This document shows, piece after piece, positions 21,030 through 31,919 of a stretch of DNA of 64,000 nt. Both the position numbers and the translations under genes were made by a program. Source of the DNA: Prorocentrum cordatum (taxonomy: Eukaryota > Sar > Dinophyceae > Prorocentrales > Prorocentraceae). How positions within the stretch are numbered: the first letter of the stretch is position 1; every line of letters begins with the position of its first letter. The DNA lies in assembly GCA_963575745.1 (NCBI GenBank), contig CAUYUJ010016136.1, positions 185,883-249,882 of the forward strand, written 5' to 3'. The notes beneath the pieces are model-generated. The model worked only from the letters and a program-made list of their open reading frames with translations. It was not told the DNA's origin and ran no database searches.

Positions 21030-22485
21030 GCGGACTGCGCCACGGGGACCTTCGGTGGAGCTCCCTATGGGGCCACGAAACGCGTGAAGGGTGTGCCGAA
21101 ACGGGTGTGCGGGACGCATGCGGGCACACCCACTCGGACCTTCGGTGGAGCTCCGTATGGGGCCACGAAACGTGTGAGGGGTTGTGCCGAAATTGGTGTG
21201 CGGGACGCATGCGGGCACACCCACTGGGACCTTCGGTGGGGTTGGGGCCACGAAACGTGTGAGGGGTGTGCCTGCGGGACGCATGCGGGCCACGAAACGT
21301 GTGAGGGGTGTGCCGAAATGGGTGTGCGGGACGCATGCGGGCACACCCACTGGGTCCTTCGGCGGAGCTCCCTATGGGGCCACGAAACGTGCGAGGGGTG
21401 TGCCGAAATGGGTGTGCGGGACGCATGCGGGCACACCCACTGGGACTTTCGGTGGAGCTCCCTATGGGGCCACGGAGCGTGTGAGGGGTGTGCCTACATG
21501 GGTGTGCGGGCATGCGGGCACACCCACTGGGACCTTCGGTTGGGTTCCCTGTGGGGCCACGAAGCGTGTGAGGGGTGTGCCGACATGGGCGTGCAGGACG
21601 CATGCGGGCACACCCACTGGGAACTTCGGCGGAGCCACGAAACGTGTGAGGGGTGTGCCGAAATGGGTGTGCGGGACGCATGCGGGCACACCCACTGGGA
21701 CCTTCGGTGGGATTCCCCATGGGGCCACGAAGCGTGTGAGGGGTGTGCCGAAATGGGTGTGCGGGACGCATGCGGGCACACCCACTGGGACCTTCGGTGG
21801 AGCTCCCTATGGGGCCACGAAACGTGTGAGGGGTGTGCCGAAATGGGTGTGCGGGACGCGTGCGGGCACACCCACTGGGACCTTCGGTGGAGCTCCCTAT
21901 GGGGCCACGCAACGTGTGAGTGGTGTGCCGAAATGGCTGTGGGTGACGCATGCGGGCACACCCACTGGGACCTTCGGTGGGGTTCCCTGTGGGGCCACGA
22001 AACGTGCGAGGGGTGTGCCAAAATTGGTGTGCGGGACGCATGCGGGCACACCCACTGGGTCCTTCGGTGGGATTCCCCATGGGGCCACGAAGCGTGTGAG
22101 GGGTGTGCCGAAATGGGTGTGCGGGACGCATGCGGGCACACCCACTGGGTCCTTCGGCGGAGCTCCCCATGGGGCCACGAAACGTGCGAGGGGTGTGCCG
22201 AAATGGGTGTGCGGGACGCGTGCGGGCACACCCACTGGGACCTTCGGTGGAGCTCCCTATGGGGCCACGCAACGTGTGAGTGGTGTGCCGAAATGGCTGT
22301 GGGTGACGCATGCGGGCACACCCACTGGGACCTTCGGTGGAGCTCCCTATGGGGCCACGAAACGTGTGAGGGGTGTGCCGAAATGGGTGTGCGGGACGCA
22401 TGCGGGCACACCCACTGGGTCCTTCGGCGGAGCTCCCTATGGGGCCACGAAGCGTGTGAGGGGTGTGCCGAAATGGGTGTGCGGA
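21030..22485 (-). repeat. ~90-bp satellite array, right palindrome arm, about 16-17 units
   Basis: Inverse orientation of the 17.0-18.5-kb array, same unit. Deleted units near 21,237-21,300 and 21,502 are not shared with the left arm. Confidence 0.95.
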
Positions 22486-22888
22486 GGAGGAGGGGGAGGA
22501 GGAGAGGAGAGGAGACGCGGGCCACCGTCTCTTCAAAACGAGGACCCAACAACACAGGTTGGTCGGGAAAACCCAGGGGGACCCACCAATGCAGGAAGGC
22601 GAACTTGTTGGAAATATCAAGAGACACCAACCAATTCCAGACACGATGAACCAAACTCCTGGCGGCAGGCTGCGGTACGGGCCCTCTGTGCAGCAACACT
22701 CCAATCAGACTCGGACGGGTTGGCGCCCGCCACGCTCGGCCACGCGCGACGCGGGTCCTCCGCCCATTCATCCAAATCAGCTTCACGCGGCGAATGCCCA
22801 TCGGAGTTCACGCGCCGCCGACGAAACGGTTACGGACATCCACTAAAGCGCTCAATCGTGATTCGCGCGTGCTGCAATCAGACGTGAC

Positions 22889-22891
22889 CAC

Positions 22892-22936
<45 letters not shown>

Positions 22937-22998
22937 CCTCATCGTCATCATCGTCATCATCATCGTCATCATCATCATCATCATCATCATCATCGTCG

Positions 22999-23036
<38 letters not shown>
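22889..23036. repeat. CAT microsatellite
   Basis: About 148 bp of CAT/ATC with a few CGT/CCT interruptions; it forms Ile or Asp/Met homopolymers in translation. Confidence 0.95.
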
Positions 23037-23177
23037 TGCACGTGAATCAACAGCAAGGGCCAACGGAGGCGGGCGAGGCCGAGGCCGAGGACCAACACTA
23101 CGCCTTGACCGCGAGCTCCTAAAATGAACTGCCAATCCCGCGATTGTCTGTTAAATGGTGTTCGGGTTCTCAGCAAC

Positions 23178-24351
23178 CTACCTAATCACCACACTGAGTA
23201 CCATCGCAGGCTGCCCACGAAGAAGACCAGGCGCAAGAAGAGGAACCGGGTCGACACTGAGATCTGCCAGAGTAGCCTTATCTTGAACACCCGCAGGCTC
23301 GTCACCATGCCCGGACATCATCATGTCTACAATGTCACTCTGAGTCTCCCTCGGCGGATCAGAGCCCTCAGGAAGACCTGACTGCATCCCAGCAGACCCG
23401 TTGCCATGTTCGTTTGTATGTTCAGAACCACGAGCCATATCACAATCGAAGGGAAAATGCGGAGCTCTTTCGCGCGCTTGCGGCGCGCCCGGGAAATCTC
23501 CAAGTTCCTGGATCAAGACGTCGACGGCCTGGCCTCAGTCGACGGCCTGGCCTCAGTGGGCATCCGCTGCAGCCGCCGCGCGCCCTGCACGCCGTGCACG
23601 CAGGCGCCTGCTGGCGCTCGCGTGAGCGACGGCTGCCGCGCGGGGCGCGTGGCTGGCGGGCGAGGGGGCCGCGCGGCAACCCGCGGTCCGCCACTCGCCC
23701 ATCCTTGTCCTCAGCCTTCCCGTATACCGCGCCTGGCTGGCGCAATGGAGGGGAGGGGCGGGACAAGGGGAAGCAAATCGGCCCCTCGGCCAACACCGCG
23801 CCCATGTAGCCCGGCTTCTTCGGATGGGGCCCCAGCGGGGCCGCAGCCGAAACCCACGGGTCCGAGCCCCCGGGCCCTTGCCACGGGTCAGCGCCCCTGC
23901 CCACGCCGCGAGGACTCCCAGGCGGAGCCCCATTCGGACCACCATTGTCGCCGTCCCCATCCGCGCCAGGACCGCCACCTGGAGACCGTCCGTCGGGAGG
24001 AGCCCGTTCAGGGGGGACTCGACACCAGAGACGAGTCTCGCTGCGCTGAGTACTCGAATGTCTGTACCCACGATCCAGTGTCACGCCCTGCGCGGGCAGA
24101 GGGGTGAGGGCACCAATCGACGCGAGAAGCAGGACTCGAGCTGCATCTGCCAGTGGAGGGGCATCATGACGCACGTCCATCTTGAGCTTCCCTGTGCCGT
24201 TGGCCGACGCTGCGGCGACCGAGAGATCTGCTCGAACGCCTGGGACGCATTGGCGAGACGCGACGACCATGGCCGAGGAAGAGCGAGGGGCGGGGGCGCG
24301 CGGGAGGGCTCGGGGGGCGCAGGTGTCCCTCCAAGCCAAGGACCGAAGCAA
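23178..24351 (-). pseudogene. Coding-like stretch, unrecognised, broken frame
   Basis: Two overlapping minus-strand frames (23,440-24,351 and 23,178-23,516) have mixed, non-repetitive composition. The downstream one contains GDFPGAPQARERAPHFPFD and SDIVDMMMSGHGDEPAGVQD. A tandem 18-bp duplication (TCGACGGCCTGGCCTCAG, about 23,520-23,556) sits where the frames change. No family is recognised. It may be an old gene or element fragment, or simply a GC-rich open frame. Confidence 0.2.
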
Positions 24352-24371
24352 TTGCCGTTGACCAGTGCAGC

Positions 24372-24412
24372 TATAATGATGATGATGCTGCTGATGATGA
24401 CGACGACGACGG

Positions 24413-24464
<52 letters not shown>

Positions 24465-24465
24465 A

Positions 24466-24497
<32 letters not shown>

Positions 24498-24510
24498 GAT
24501 GATAATGATA

Positions 24511-24570
<60 letters not shown>

Positions 24571-24735
24571 GTGCTGGTGATGATGATACTGGAGCTGCTG
24601 CTGCTGATGATTATGATGATGATGCTGATGCTAATGATGATGCTGCTGCTGATGAGTATGATGATGATGCTGATGCTAATGATGATGCTGATGGTGGTGA
24701 CAATGATGATCGGGAAGACGATGATGATGTTTTCG
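24372..24735. repeat. GAT microsatellite
   Basis: ATGATG run with GCTGCTG interruptions; the two subrepeats near 24,595-24,690 (TGATGCTGATGCTAATGATG) are duplicated. Confidence 0.95.
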
Positions 24736-24789
24736 CTGGACCCATGTCGGGCAACGACGGGCGGAGACTGGAAGAAGGGGTTCAACATC

Positions 24790-24960
24790 GACCTGTAATC
24801 TGCGATACATCGCCGATATGTCTGCGATCGGCCCATGATAACACGTCCGCACCTTTCTGGGCGAGGTGGGGCTATTGGGACCCCTATCGGAGATGACTAG
24901 GCGGTTGGGGGTCGGTGCAACCCCGTCTGAGCTTATACCCCCCCCAATCGTTGCCCCCAG
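24790..24960. repeat. Partial family M repeat
   Basis: Contains CATCGCCGATATG, GCACCTTTCTGGGCGAGGTG, CCCCTATCGG, GGTTGGGGGTCGGTGCA and TATACCCCCCCCAATCGTTG in the family M order. Confidence 0.55.
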
Positions 24961-25079
24961 ACCCAGACCCCCTCGAGTCGTGAAAACATTAGCTGGGCGA
25001 AGGACCCATTCACATGCAGCTGCGAATCACGCAAAGTATGACCATGTCCTCGTAGGTAGCGCTCCGCGGGAAGGATGGG

Positions 25080-25560
25080 GCACACGGGACATGCGGATGC
25101 GGGCTACGAAACTTGTGAGGGGTGTGCCATCAATCGGCTGGGAAGACGCATGCAAACGTCGCCATTTGGGGCATTCGGTGGAAATCCTTACTGGGCCACG
25201 CGCCGTGTGAGAGGTGCGCCGTAGTGGTTTGGGGAGTCGCATGCAAACGGTTCCAATGGGGCCTTCGGTGGAGCTCCCTATGGAGCCACGAGATGTTTGA
25301 GAAGGCGCAATCATTGGGGGTGAGACGCATGTGAACGTCATAACTAAAGCCTTAAACGGAACTCCCTATGGGGCCACGAAACGTGTGAGGGGTGTGCCGC
25401 AATGGGGGGGGGGGAACCGCATGCGAACGCAACCGCTGGCGCCTTCGGTGGAGCTCCCATGTGGGATGTGGGGACACGAAACGTGTGAGGAGTGTGCCAA
25501 GATGGGCTGGGAGCTGCATGCGAACGCAGCCGCTGGGGCCTGCGGTAGGACAACTCACGA
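25080..25560 (-). repeat. Diverged remnant of the ~90-bp satellite, about five units
   Basis: GCTACGAAACTTGTGAGGGG, GGCCACGCGCCGTGTGAGAG, GGAGCTCCCTATGGAGCCAC and GGCCACGAAACGTGTGAGGG recur at about 90-bp spacing, same orientation as the right palindrome arm. It lies 2.5 kb beyond the arm and is far more degenerate. Confidence 0.8.
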
Positions 25561-26029
25561 AGTCGGGGGTCTGGGCATGGAGGCCTCTTCAGAAGAGGAG
25601 GGGCGCCTCATTGGGGCCCCTGCTGGGGATGACTAGTCAGGCCTCTTGGGCTTCTGTGGGGGCCTTTTGCGGGCATGTTGGGGGCGAGGGGACGGGGAGG
25701 AGGCAGGAGACAGGGGGAGAGGAGGGTAGGCCAGGGAGGGAGCAAGAGAGGAGGGGAGAGGCAAGGGAGGAGCGGAGGGGAGAAGCAGAAGAGCGGGAAT
25801 GGTTGGAGGCCGCCTGTGGATGTGGCAGGGGTGGGGGGAGGTAGGGGATGAAGCCCCCGCCGCCGACCCCCTGCTGATGACTGGGGCCCGGAGGGGCTAC
25901 GTGACAGCTCTTCCGCTGTACGCGCGCGCGCCAAGCCCCCCAGAGTCTGCCACCTCCAGTCCCCGATGGGGAGTGTCCACTAATTGTTTCCCTCTACCGC
26001 CGAGCCCCTCCGCGAGGGGCGCCTTGGTC
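25561..26029. other. No gene seen; purine-rich stretch
   Basis: GGGAGGAGG-type sequence at 25,680-25,800; otherwise unremarkable. Confidence 0.5.
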
Positions 26030-26615
26030 GTGACCGACCGCGGCCGATACTCTTAACTCGGTCGCGACAAGCTGCGGCCAATTGCGAACGATCGGTCGCG
26101 ACAGATTTTGGGGCACATCGGCAGCGACCGATACCGAAGTCCGAAGCAGTCGGAAACGACCGATCTCGTCGGACGCGACCAGACAATCCAGGCATCCAAT
26201 GATCAGGGCCCTCCGCCGGGGACGCTGCCCCCGCGGCCCCTCGATCCCACCTGCTCGAACCCCGTCTGGGAGGCCCAGAGCCTCTCCGCCAGGGACGCCG
26301 CCCCGTCGCGGACGCCTCCCCCCTCTAGGGAGCAGAAGCACCCAAGGGAGGAATCGAATAGAGCAGATAATCCGTTTCGTCAGCGCACCCGAGTGAGGAA
26401 TCGAGTCGAGCAGGGCTGTCCCTCCCCAAAGCATTGAATACCCGATTCTTTCAGTCGCGATCGGTAGCGACCGAGCGGCACTCCAAATCGGTCGCGAGCA
26501 ATCGCGACCGATCGGTCGGTCGCGACTGATTTTGTGAATCAAATCTGTCGCTACCGATACCGGAATTTGAAACCAACTCGGCAACGACCGATTTCGCCAG
26601 TCGAGGCCCACAACA
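26030..26615. repeat. Two copies of a GGTCGCGACCGATC-rich repeat (family I)
   Basis: 26,030-26,200 and 26,450-26,615 share TCGGTCGCGAC, CAATTGCGA/CAATCGCGAC, AGCGACCGATACC, GAAACGACCGAT-like pieces. Internally palindromic. The sequence between (26,200-26,450) holds no gene. Confidence 0.65.
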
Positions 26616-26672
26616 AAATTGCATCCATAGTGAACGCACTGACCCGGGTCAATGCGAGCCCGGGTCTTTGCA

Positions 26673-26833
26673 TTAGGTCGGGCCTGTCCCCCTACATGGG
26701 GATGTTGGGTGAAAAATGTAACATACCCCCAAAATTCTCCACAATGGTAAAAAGATGCTCCCAAAATCATACCCAGACTATTTTTTGACTATTTGGGAAT
26801 ATTCCTCCTGTGCAGGGACGTGCCCGACCTCAT
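26673..26833. mobile_element. MITE family B, diverged copy
   Basis: Ends TTAGGTCGGGCCTGTCCCCC and CAGGGACGTGCCCGACCTC. No target duplication remains visible. Confidence 0.6.
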
Positions 26834-27210
26834 TCAAGATCCTGTAGGATCCTGGCGGCACGCCCGGGTCAATGCAGCCCGGCTCTGCATGCTCCTGCCA
26901 GAGATCCGGTGCCCCGGCTGACCCCCGCTTGCGCTGACCCCCGTCCCTTGAGCCCCGAGCCCAGTGATCAAGGTCGTGCACTGGCGGCGCGCAGAAGGGG
27001 GTGGGCTTCTTAGAAGGAGGCTGCTTCTTAGAAGGCGCTAGCCTCACATCTATAGATAAGGCCCGCGCCTTCTAAGGAACAGGAGTGCTTCTAAGAAACC
27101 CTCCCCCCTGCCCCCAACCCGCTCTGCGCGTGGCTGACGTCCACTGGGGACGCCGCCTCAGCGGCCCCTCATCGCCCCGCACCCCGCGGCCGCGTCGCTG
27201 CAAGGGGTTA

Positions 27211-27506
27211 TTAGGTCGGGCATGTCCCCCTACAAGCGGACTTTTGATGACAAAAAACATACAGAAACATATGCAAACATAATGGAGAAATGCTCAAACT
27301 AATCCTCTCAGACTATTTTACAACAGGCGGGGGGGCCACTGGGCGGAAGAAGCAGGCGGGGGCGGAAGAAGCAGGCTCAAACATAATCCGACAATACGCA
27401 GAAACATCTCCCAAAATAGTCCAGAAATGCTCAGCAAATCATCCCAGACTATTTTTTCACTATTTTTCAATACCATTCCTCCTGCAGAGGCACAGGCCCG
27501 ACCTGC
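27211..27506. mobile_element. MITE family B, long or composite copy
   Basis: Ends TTAGGTCGGGCATGTCCCCC and GAGGCACAGGCCCGACCTG. At about 295 bp it is longer than the 160-195-bp copies and contains a GGCGGGGGGG insertion-like block. Confidence 0.55.
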
Positions 27507-27612
27507 TGCAAGAGAGCATTGGGGCTTCCGGGAGGGTCCGGGCCCGGAGGCCCCTCGGCGAGGCGCAGCTGCTGCGTGGAGAGCATCCCGAGGCAGAAAA
27601 CACTTCCCGGAG

Positions 27613-27838
27613 GCCTCCTCGATGAGGTCGGAGCAGACGGCTGGAGGACCGCGCCGCATCGCCGATACATCGCCGACGCATCGGCGATGCATCGGCGATG
27701 CGTCGGCGATGCGCCGGCGATGCATCGGCGACGAGGGCGGTGCAACTGCACCGTCGGCGTGGCGAAGCACGGGCTCCATGTCGAGCCTCATCGTCGATGC
27801 ATCGGCGATGTGGGGCGATCCTGCGACCCCGCCTGCGC
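27613..27838. mobile_element. MITE family H with expanded GCATCGGCGAT tandem units
   Basis: Ends resemble the 41.3-kb and 43.9-kb copies (GATGAGGTCGGAG..., ...GGCGATCCTGCGACCCC). The interior holds five or six ATCGGCGATGC units in tandem (27,660-27,735), unlike the others. Confidence 0.6.
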
Positions 27839-28362
27839 CGACCCCATCCAGGAGGCCCAGACTCCAGGAGCAGACGAACACCCGCGAAAACGAGCAGAGA
27901 CAGAGGAACGCGTACGACAACGTCGCGTGGCACGTCGCACTTTCCCAAGACTGCCTTCCCCCCTTCCCCCTGGCGTTGCCCCTCTCGGGCCGGGCAAAAG
28001 GGGTGGGTAGCAAAGGGGGGGTTTGAGAATCAGCTCACGTAGCTGATTTTCCCTGCGCCTCCCGGCGCCAGAGGCGGCCATGTATCGAGGAATGGGCCCC
28101 TCGGTGGGGCCGAAAACCAGCTGCACGCAGCAGATTTCGTACCCCCCCTTGTCCCAATGCCCCCCTTTCGTCCGGCCCGACCCTCTCCGCCCTCCCAAGA
28201 CTTCCCCCCCTCTCCGCCCAGGGCGCCGCCCCCCCCTGGGCAGGGGGCCGCCATCTCACGCAAGCGCACCAGTACACCACTCGGCTGCGCCGTCCGCAGG
28301 CACGGGGAGGGGCCGAGGAAGCCCTCGCGGCCCCTCGGTCGACGAAGACGGCCGTGGGTCGG
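27839..28362. other. No gene seen
   Basis: C-rich stretch. A short inverted pair (GAATCAGCTCACGTAGCTGATTTT) occurs near 28,027-28,050. No recognised frame. Confidence 0.45.
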
Positions 28363-28556
28363 CGGCAAAGGCTGGGGGGGGAGAAGACAAGGGGCGGGCC
28401 CTCTCAGAAGGCTCGGACGGCCCCAAAAAGTGTCCTGAGCCTTCCCCGAGGACACAGACACAAAACACTTCTCGGAAGGGCCGAGGGCCTCTGAGAAGCC
28501 CTGCCGCCTTCTGAGAAGGCCTCCTCCTTCCCATATTTCCCCCTCGTTCGCCGCCG
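28363..28556. mobile_element. MITE family E copy
   Basis: Ends GGCGGCAAAGGCTGGGGGGG and CCCCCTCGTTCGCCGCC, with CTCAGAAGGCTCGG / CCTTCTGAGAAGGCC inside. Confidence 0.7.
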
Positions 28557-28681
28557 AGTGCGGGAGGGAACCATAGCAACGCAGGCAGTGCGGGCGCGGC
28601 CGCAAGAAACCCTCGCAAAGAAATCCAGCCCCGAAGACCCGCACGAGAGGTGCGACCGGGGGGAAGTCCGGGGCACCTCGA

Positions 28682-29079
28682 ACGCAGAAGCTCCTGCGAC
28701 GGCCGCGGGAAGTCACCGCGCAGCGTGCGGAGCGGACAAACCCAGGGCACCCTGACGAAAGCATATGGTCTCTTGATGCGTGCCCCCACTGTTCGGGAGC
28801 GGCCAAGAGGGGGGTGTCCAAGAGGGGGGGGGTGCAAATCGTGACCGGCGGCATGTGCGCGGCCCAGCGGGGGGGCCAGGGACGCAATGACATGAGAAGA
28901 GGCGCCATGAAAAATTTGGGAAAATATCCTGGCCCACGCCATGATATCCCCCCCCTAGTCATCACCCCCCTCTTTGCCGCCCCCGAACGCAGAAAAACTC
29001 CTGCAGCGGCCGCGGGAAGCCACCGCGCAGCGTGCGGAGCGAAGAAACCCAGGGTACCCTGACGAAAAGCATACTGGCC
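28682..29079. mobile_element. MITE family F between ~95-bp direct repeats
   Basis: Family F body is 28,792-28,987 (ends TTCGGGAGCGGCCAAGAG and CCTCTTTGCCGCCCCCGAA). The flanks 28,682-28,775 and 28,987-29,079 are near-identical direct repeats starting CGAACGCAGAA, with GGCCGCGGGAAG and CCCAGGG.ACCCTGACGAAA. The flanking repeat is too long for a simple target duplication. Confidence 0.7.
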
Positions 29080-29215
29080 ATCGCTCGGACGTCCATTTCC
29101 CGTGCAGTTTTCGGTCTCGTGCGTGGTTTTTCGCCAAATGATCAAGGATGCTCCTCGATGGTCCTCGCGGAAGAAACAATGCACACGTCCGGGCATATGG
29201 TCTCTTGATGCGTGC

Positions 29216-29475
29216 CCCCACTGTGCGACAGCTTTCGACAACGCGGCCTCTCGTCGCCCTGCAGCCCGCGGCCGCCAGCAGCGCCGCGGCCGAAGCGAAG
29301 AAACAACGCGCTGCGATCAAACAATCGTCGGGAGCGGCCAAGAGGGGGGGTCCAAGAGGGGGGGGGGTGCAAATCATGACCGACAGCTTTCGAAACTGTG
29401 CGACGGCTTTCCAAAAACGCGGCCTCTCGTCGCCCTGCAGCCCGCGGCCGCCAGTAGCGCCGCGGCCGCGCCGAG
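29216..29475. repeat. Direct repeat pair around a family F left-end fragment
   Basis: ACGCGGCCTCTCGTCGCCCT...GCGGCCGCCAG occurs at about 29,238-29,290 and 29,418-29,472. Between them, 29,337-29,383 is the left end of MITE F only. Confidence 0.65.
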
Positions 29476-29562
29476 CAGCGCGGCGCGCGGCGCGGCGAGG
29501 GCGCCCCGCGGCAGCCTGCCGACCGGGGCGCTCCGGGCCAGGGCGCGCGGGGGAGGGGTCGT

Positions 29563-29622
29563 CGTCCTCCTCCTCCTCCTCCTCCTCCTCCTCCTCCTCC
29601 TCCTCCTCCTCCTCCTCCTCCC
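29563..29622. repeat. CTC microsatellite
   Basis: About 60 bp of uninterrupted CTC. Confidence 0.95.
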
Positions 29623-29822
29623 TGGGGCGGGCCGTGCGAGGGGCGGGCCGGGGCTCTTTTGGGGCGCCTCGCTGTTTACATCCCCGACGAGGGGCTCTCT
29701 GCGCGGGCCGTGCGAGGGGCGGGCCGTGCGAGGGACGGGCCGCGCCTCTTTGGGCCGTGCGAGGGACGGGCCGGGCCTCTTTGGGGCTCTCTGGGAGCCT
29801 CGCCTCGTTGGGGCGGCTCTTT

Positions 29823-29931
29823 GGTATCGTTTGACCGATCCCGATCCCCAGCGGCGTGGCCTGGGCCCCACTGGCCGATGTACCCCCCCAGATGGGGACA
29901 TAGGTCGTTCCCTTCGGGTTTCGAGGGGTGG
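29823..29931. mobile_element. MITE family C, 3'-truncated copy
   Basis: Left end GGTATCGTTTGACCGATCCC and core up to TTTCGAGGGG; the right half is missing. Confidence 0.65.
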
Positions 29932-30074
29932 GGGCTCTTTGGGGGCGCCTCGCGGTTTACACGGCGCCTCGCCTCGCCTTTGGCTCTTTGGGGCGCCTCG
30001 CCTCGCCCCTTTGGGGGCTCCTTGGGGCGCGGGGGGGGGGGGCGGGCCGTGCGAGGGACGGGCCGAGGTTCTTC

Positions 30075-30255
30075 GGTGTCGTTTGACCGGTCCCCGTCCC
30101 CAGCGGCGTGGCCTGGGCCCCACTGGCCGATGTACCCCCCTAGATGGGGATGTAGGTAGTTTTCCTTTCGGGTTTCGAGGGGTGGATCCCCAACTGGGGT
30201 GGTGATTTGGTGGGGTCTCGAAGGGGACGGGGATGGACATCGGTCAAACGATACC
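30075..30255. mobile_element. MITE family C, full copy
   Basis: Inverted ends GGTGTCGTTTGACCGGTCCC and GATGGACATCGGTCAAACGA.TACC; same core as 6,573-6,753. Confidence 0.75.
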
Positions 30256-30485
30256 GATTACAGCAGCCATTCTTCCCCAATTAGACTTGCCGAAGGGCTT
30301 CTTACTTGGTTAAGAAGGAAAGGCGTCTCGGGGTGCTACTTTGCCCGTCCACCAGCGATTCCCCGAGTTCCTCGGCTGGCGCGCTGGGTGTTATTCCGGG
30401 AACCTGATTTTTTCTTCCGGGATAACCGTTTTAGCTCGCCCAGCTTCCGAACAACGGCCAGGGCAGGATCAGAAGCTCTCGGAGC

Positions 30486-30735
30486 AAGGAGGCGGAGGAG
30501 GAGGAGGAGGAGGAGAAGGATGAGGAAGAGGAGGAGGAGGAGGAGGAGGAGGAGGAGGAGGAGGAGGAGGAGGAGGAGGAGGAGGAGGAGGGGAGCAGTG
30601 GAGAGGAGGGAGGATGAGGAGGAGGAGGAGGAGCAGGAGGAGGAGGAGGAGGAGGGAGAAAGAGGAGGAGGAGGAGGTGGAGGAGGTGGAGGAGGGAGGA
30701 GGAGGAGGAGGAGGAGTAGGAGGAGGAGGAGACCA
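30486..30735. repeat. GGA microsatellite
   Basis: About 250 bp of GGA/GAG with minor interruptions. Confidence 0.95.
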
Positions 30736-30831
30736 GGGCAATATCAGGAGCCCTCGGATCAATCGCGTCCCTCTGGCCTGCGAGCCGCGTCGCCTGGCCC
30801 GGGCGCCGAGAGGGAGAACCACAAACTCTGC

Positions 30832-30989
30832 TTACCAGCCTCGAACGTATCCCTATCCCTCAGATTGACACGACAAAAGGCGATGACAATCTTAGGGATT
30901 CGCCCTCAAAAAACAAGGGAATCCCTAAGATTGGCATCGTGATGAGGAGGTGCCCAGCATAGGGATGGGGATACGTTCCAGGCTGGTAA
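30832..30989. mobile_element. MITE family D, copy (158 bp)
   Basis: Inverted ends TTACCAGCCTCGAACGTATC and GATACGTTCCAGGCTGGTAA; core GATGACAATCTTAGGGATT and its complement AATCCCTAAGATTGGCATCG. Confidence 0.8.
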
Positions 30990-31079
30990 CCTGCGACGGT
31001 CGCTCTCCCGCGGCCGCCCTCGCGCTACCAGGGCTGCCTCTCCCGGCGTCGCTGGCGCCACGGGCGAGCCCCCAAAACA

Positions 31080-31236
31080 TAACCAGCCTCGAACGTATCC
31101 CTATCCCTGAGATGGGCGAGCAAAAAGCGAGGACTATCTTAGGGCTGGGCCCTCAGAAACTGAGGGAATCCTTGAGATCGGCATCGAGGTGAGGTGATGT
31201 CAAACATAGGGATAGGGATATGTTTCAAACTGGTAA
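31080..31236. mobile_element. MITE family D, second copy 90 bp away
   Basis: Same ends and core as 30,832-30,989 with several substitutions. Confidence 0.75.
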
Positions 31237-31250
31237 AAACAGTGCTGGCA

Positions 31251-31519
31251 CTCAGAGGCTTAGTGGGCCCTGGAAACGACAGGGCCGTTTTTGTTCCCGG
31301 TTCCGTTTTGCCGTTTTTCTTGCCGGTTCCGACGCCGTTGTTTCACCGGTTCCGTCGCCGTTTTTTGACCGGTTCCGGCTCCGGCTCCAATCCTGGAGCC
31401 GTTTTTTTGCCGTTTCCGGTCGCCGTTTTTGTATTGTGTTCCCACTTTCTAGGGACACTTTTTTTTGGAAACGGTGAAAAAACGGCCCTGCCGTTTCCGG
31501 GGCCCACTAAGCTCAGAGG
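31251..31519. mobile_element. Single MITE (family J) with perfect 8-bp target duplication
   Basis: Body 31,259-31,511 (253 bp). Ends CTTAGTGGGCCCTGGAAACG and CGTTTCCGGGGCCCACTAAG form inverted repeats of about 33 bp (two mismatches in the outer 20). The flanks CTCAGAGG (31,251-31,258 and 31,512-31,519) are identical. An 8-bp duplication is typical of the hAT superfamily. The interior is TTTTTGCCGTTTCCGG-like and non-coding. Confidence 0.85.
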
Positions 31520-31919
31520 TAATCACTTCCTCTTTTTTGTTTGGAGGGGAAAGGGAGAGAAAGAGAGGGGAGGCGGAGGCGAAAGGGGAGGGCGCACCCC
31601 TCTCCTCTCAGGCTTTATCACCTCTGTCGTGAGGAGCTGGGCCGTGTCTTGGGTCTGGCGGCTGTGTGGCCGCCGTCGCCGCCCCGCCGCCGCCTCGTCG
31701 CCCCCCGTCTTCTGGGGCGCTTCGCTGTTCGCAGAAGCCATTCATGTTAAACAAAACAAGAAAATCCCAACAGTCATGTGGGCGAAGGTGGTCCCGCGAC
31801 GTCCTTTCCTCTTCCGCAAAACCATCTTCCCTTCGCGGAAGGGTACCCTCCCTCTCCCCTCCCTGAATTTTTGTTTGGGGGGGGGGTCGCGATGTGGCTG
31901 TTTTTTTTTTCACGCCCAA
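31520..31919. other. No gene seen
   Basis: Spacer between MITE J and a family G block; frames on both strands overlap and are not recognised. Confidence 0.45.

Larger units (their letters stand above)
16885..22575. repeat. Giant imperfect palindrome, arms ~2.3 and ~2.2 kb, spacer ~1.2 kb
   Basis: Left arm about 16,885-19,180; right arm about 20,350-22,575. Outer ends match as inverted repeats (CCAACCAACCTGTGTTGTTG on the left, CAACAACACAGGTTGGTCGG on the right), followed by GGTCCTCGT..TGAA.AGACGGTGG. Inner ends also match (CTGCATATGGTTGGGTC against GACCCAACCATATGCA). The arms differ by scattered substitutions and private deletions, so they are not a mirror-copy assembly artefact of one sequence. 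Both arms contain the same order: TCCTC run, satellite array, CCGTCGGAGGCC segment, then a unique AT-richer segment. Confidence 0.9.

Noticed and set aside
17000-22485. CRISPR array, because of regular direct repeats
   Set aside because: No unique spacers: the whole ~90-bp unit repeats. The organism is a eukaryote.
20773-22887. 568-643-codon open frames on both strands
   Set aside because: The mirrored satellite array; same reason.
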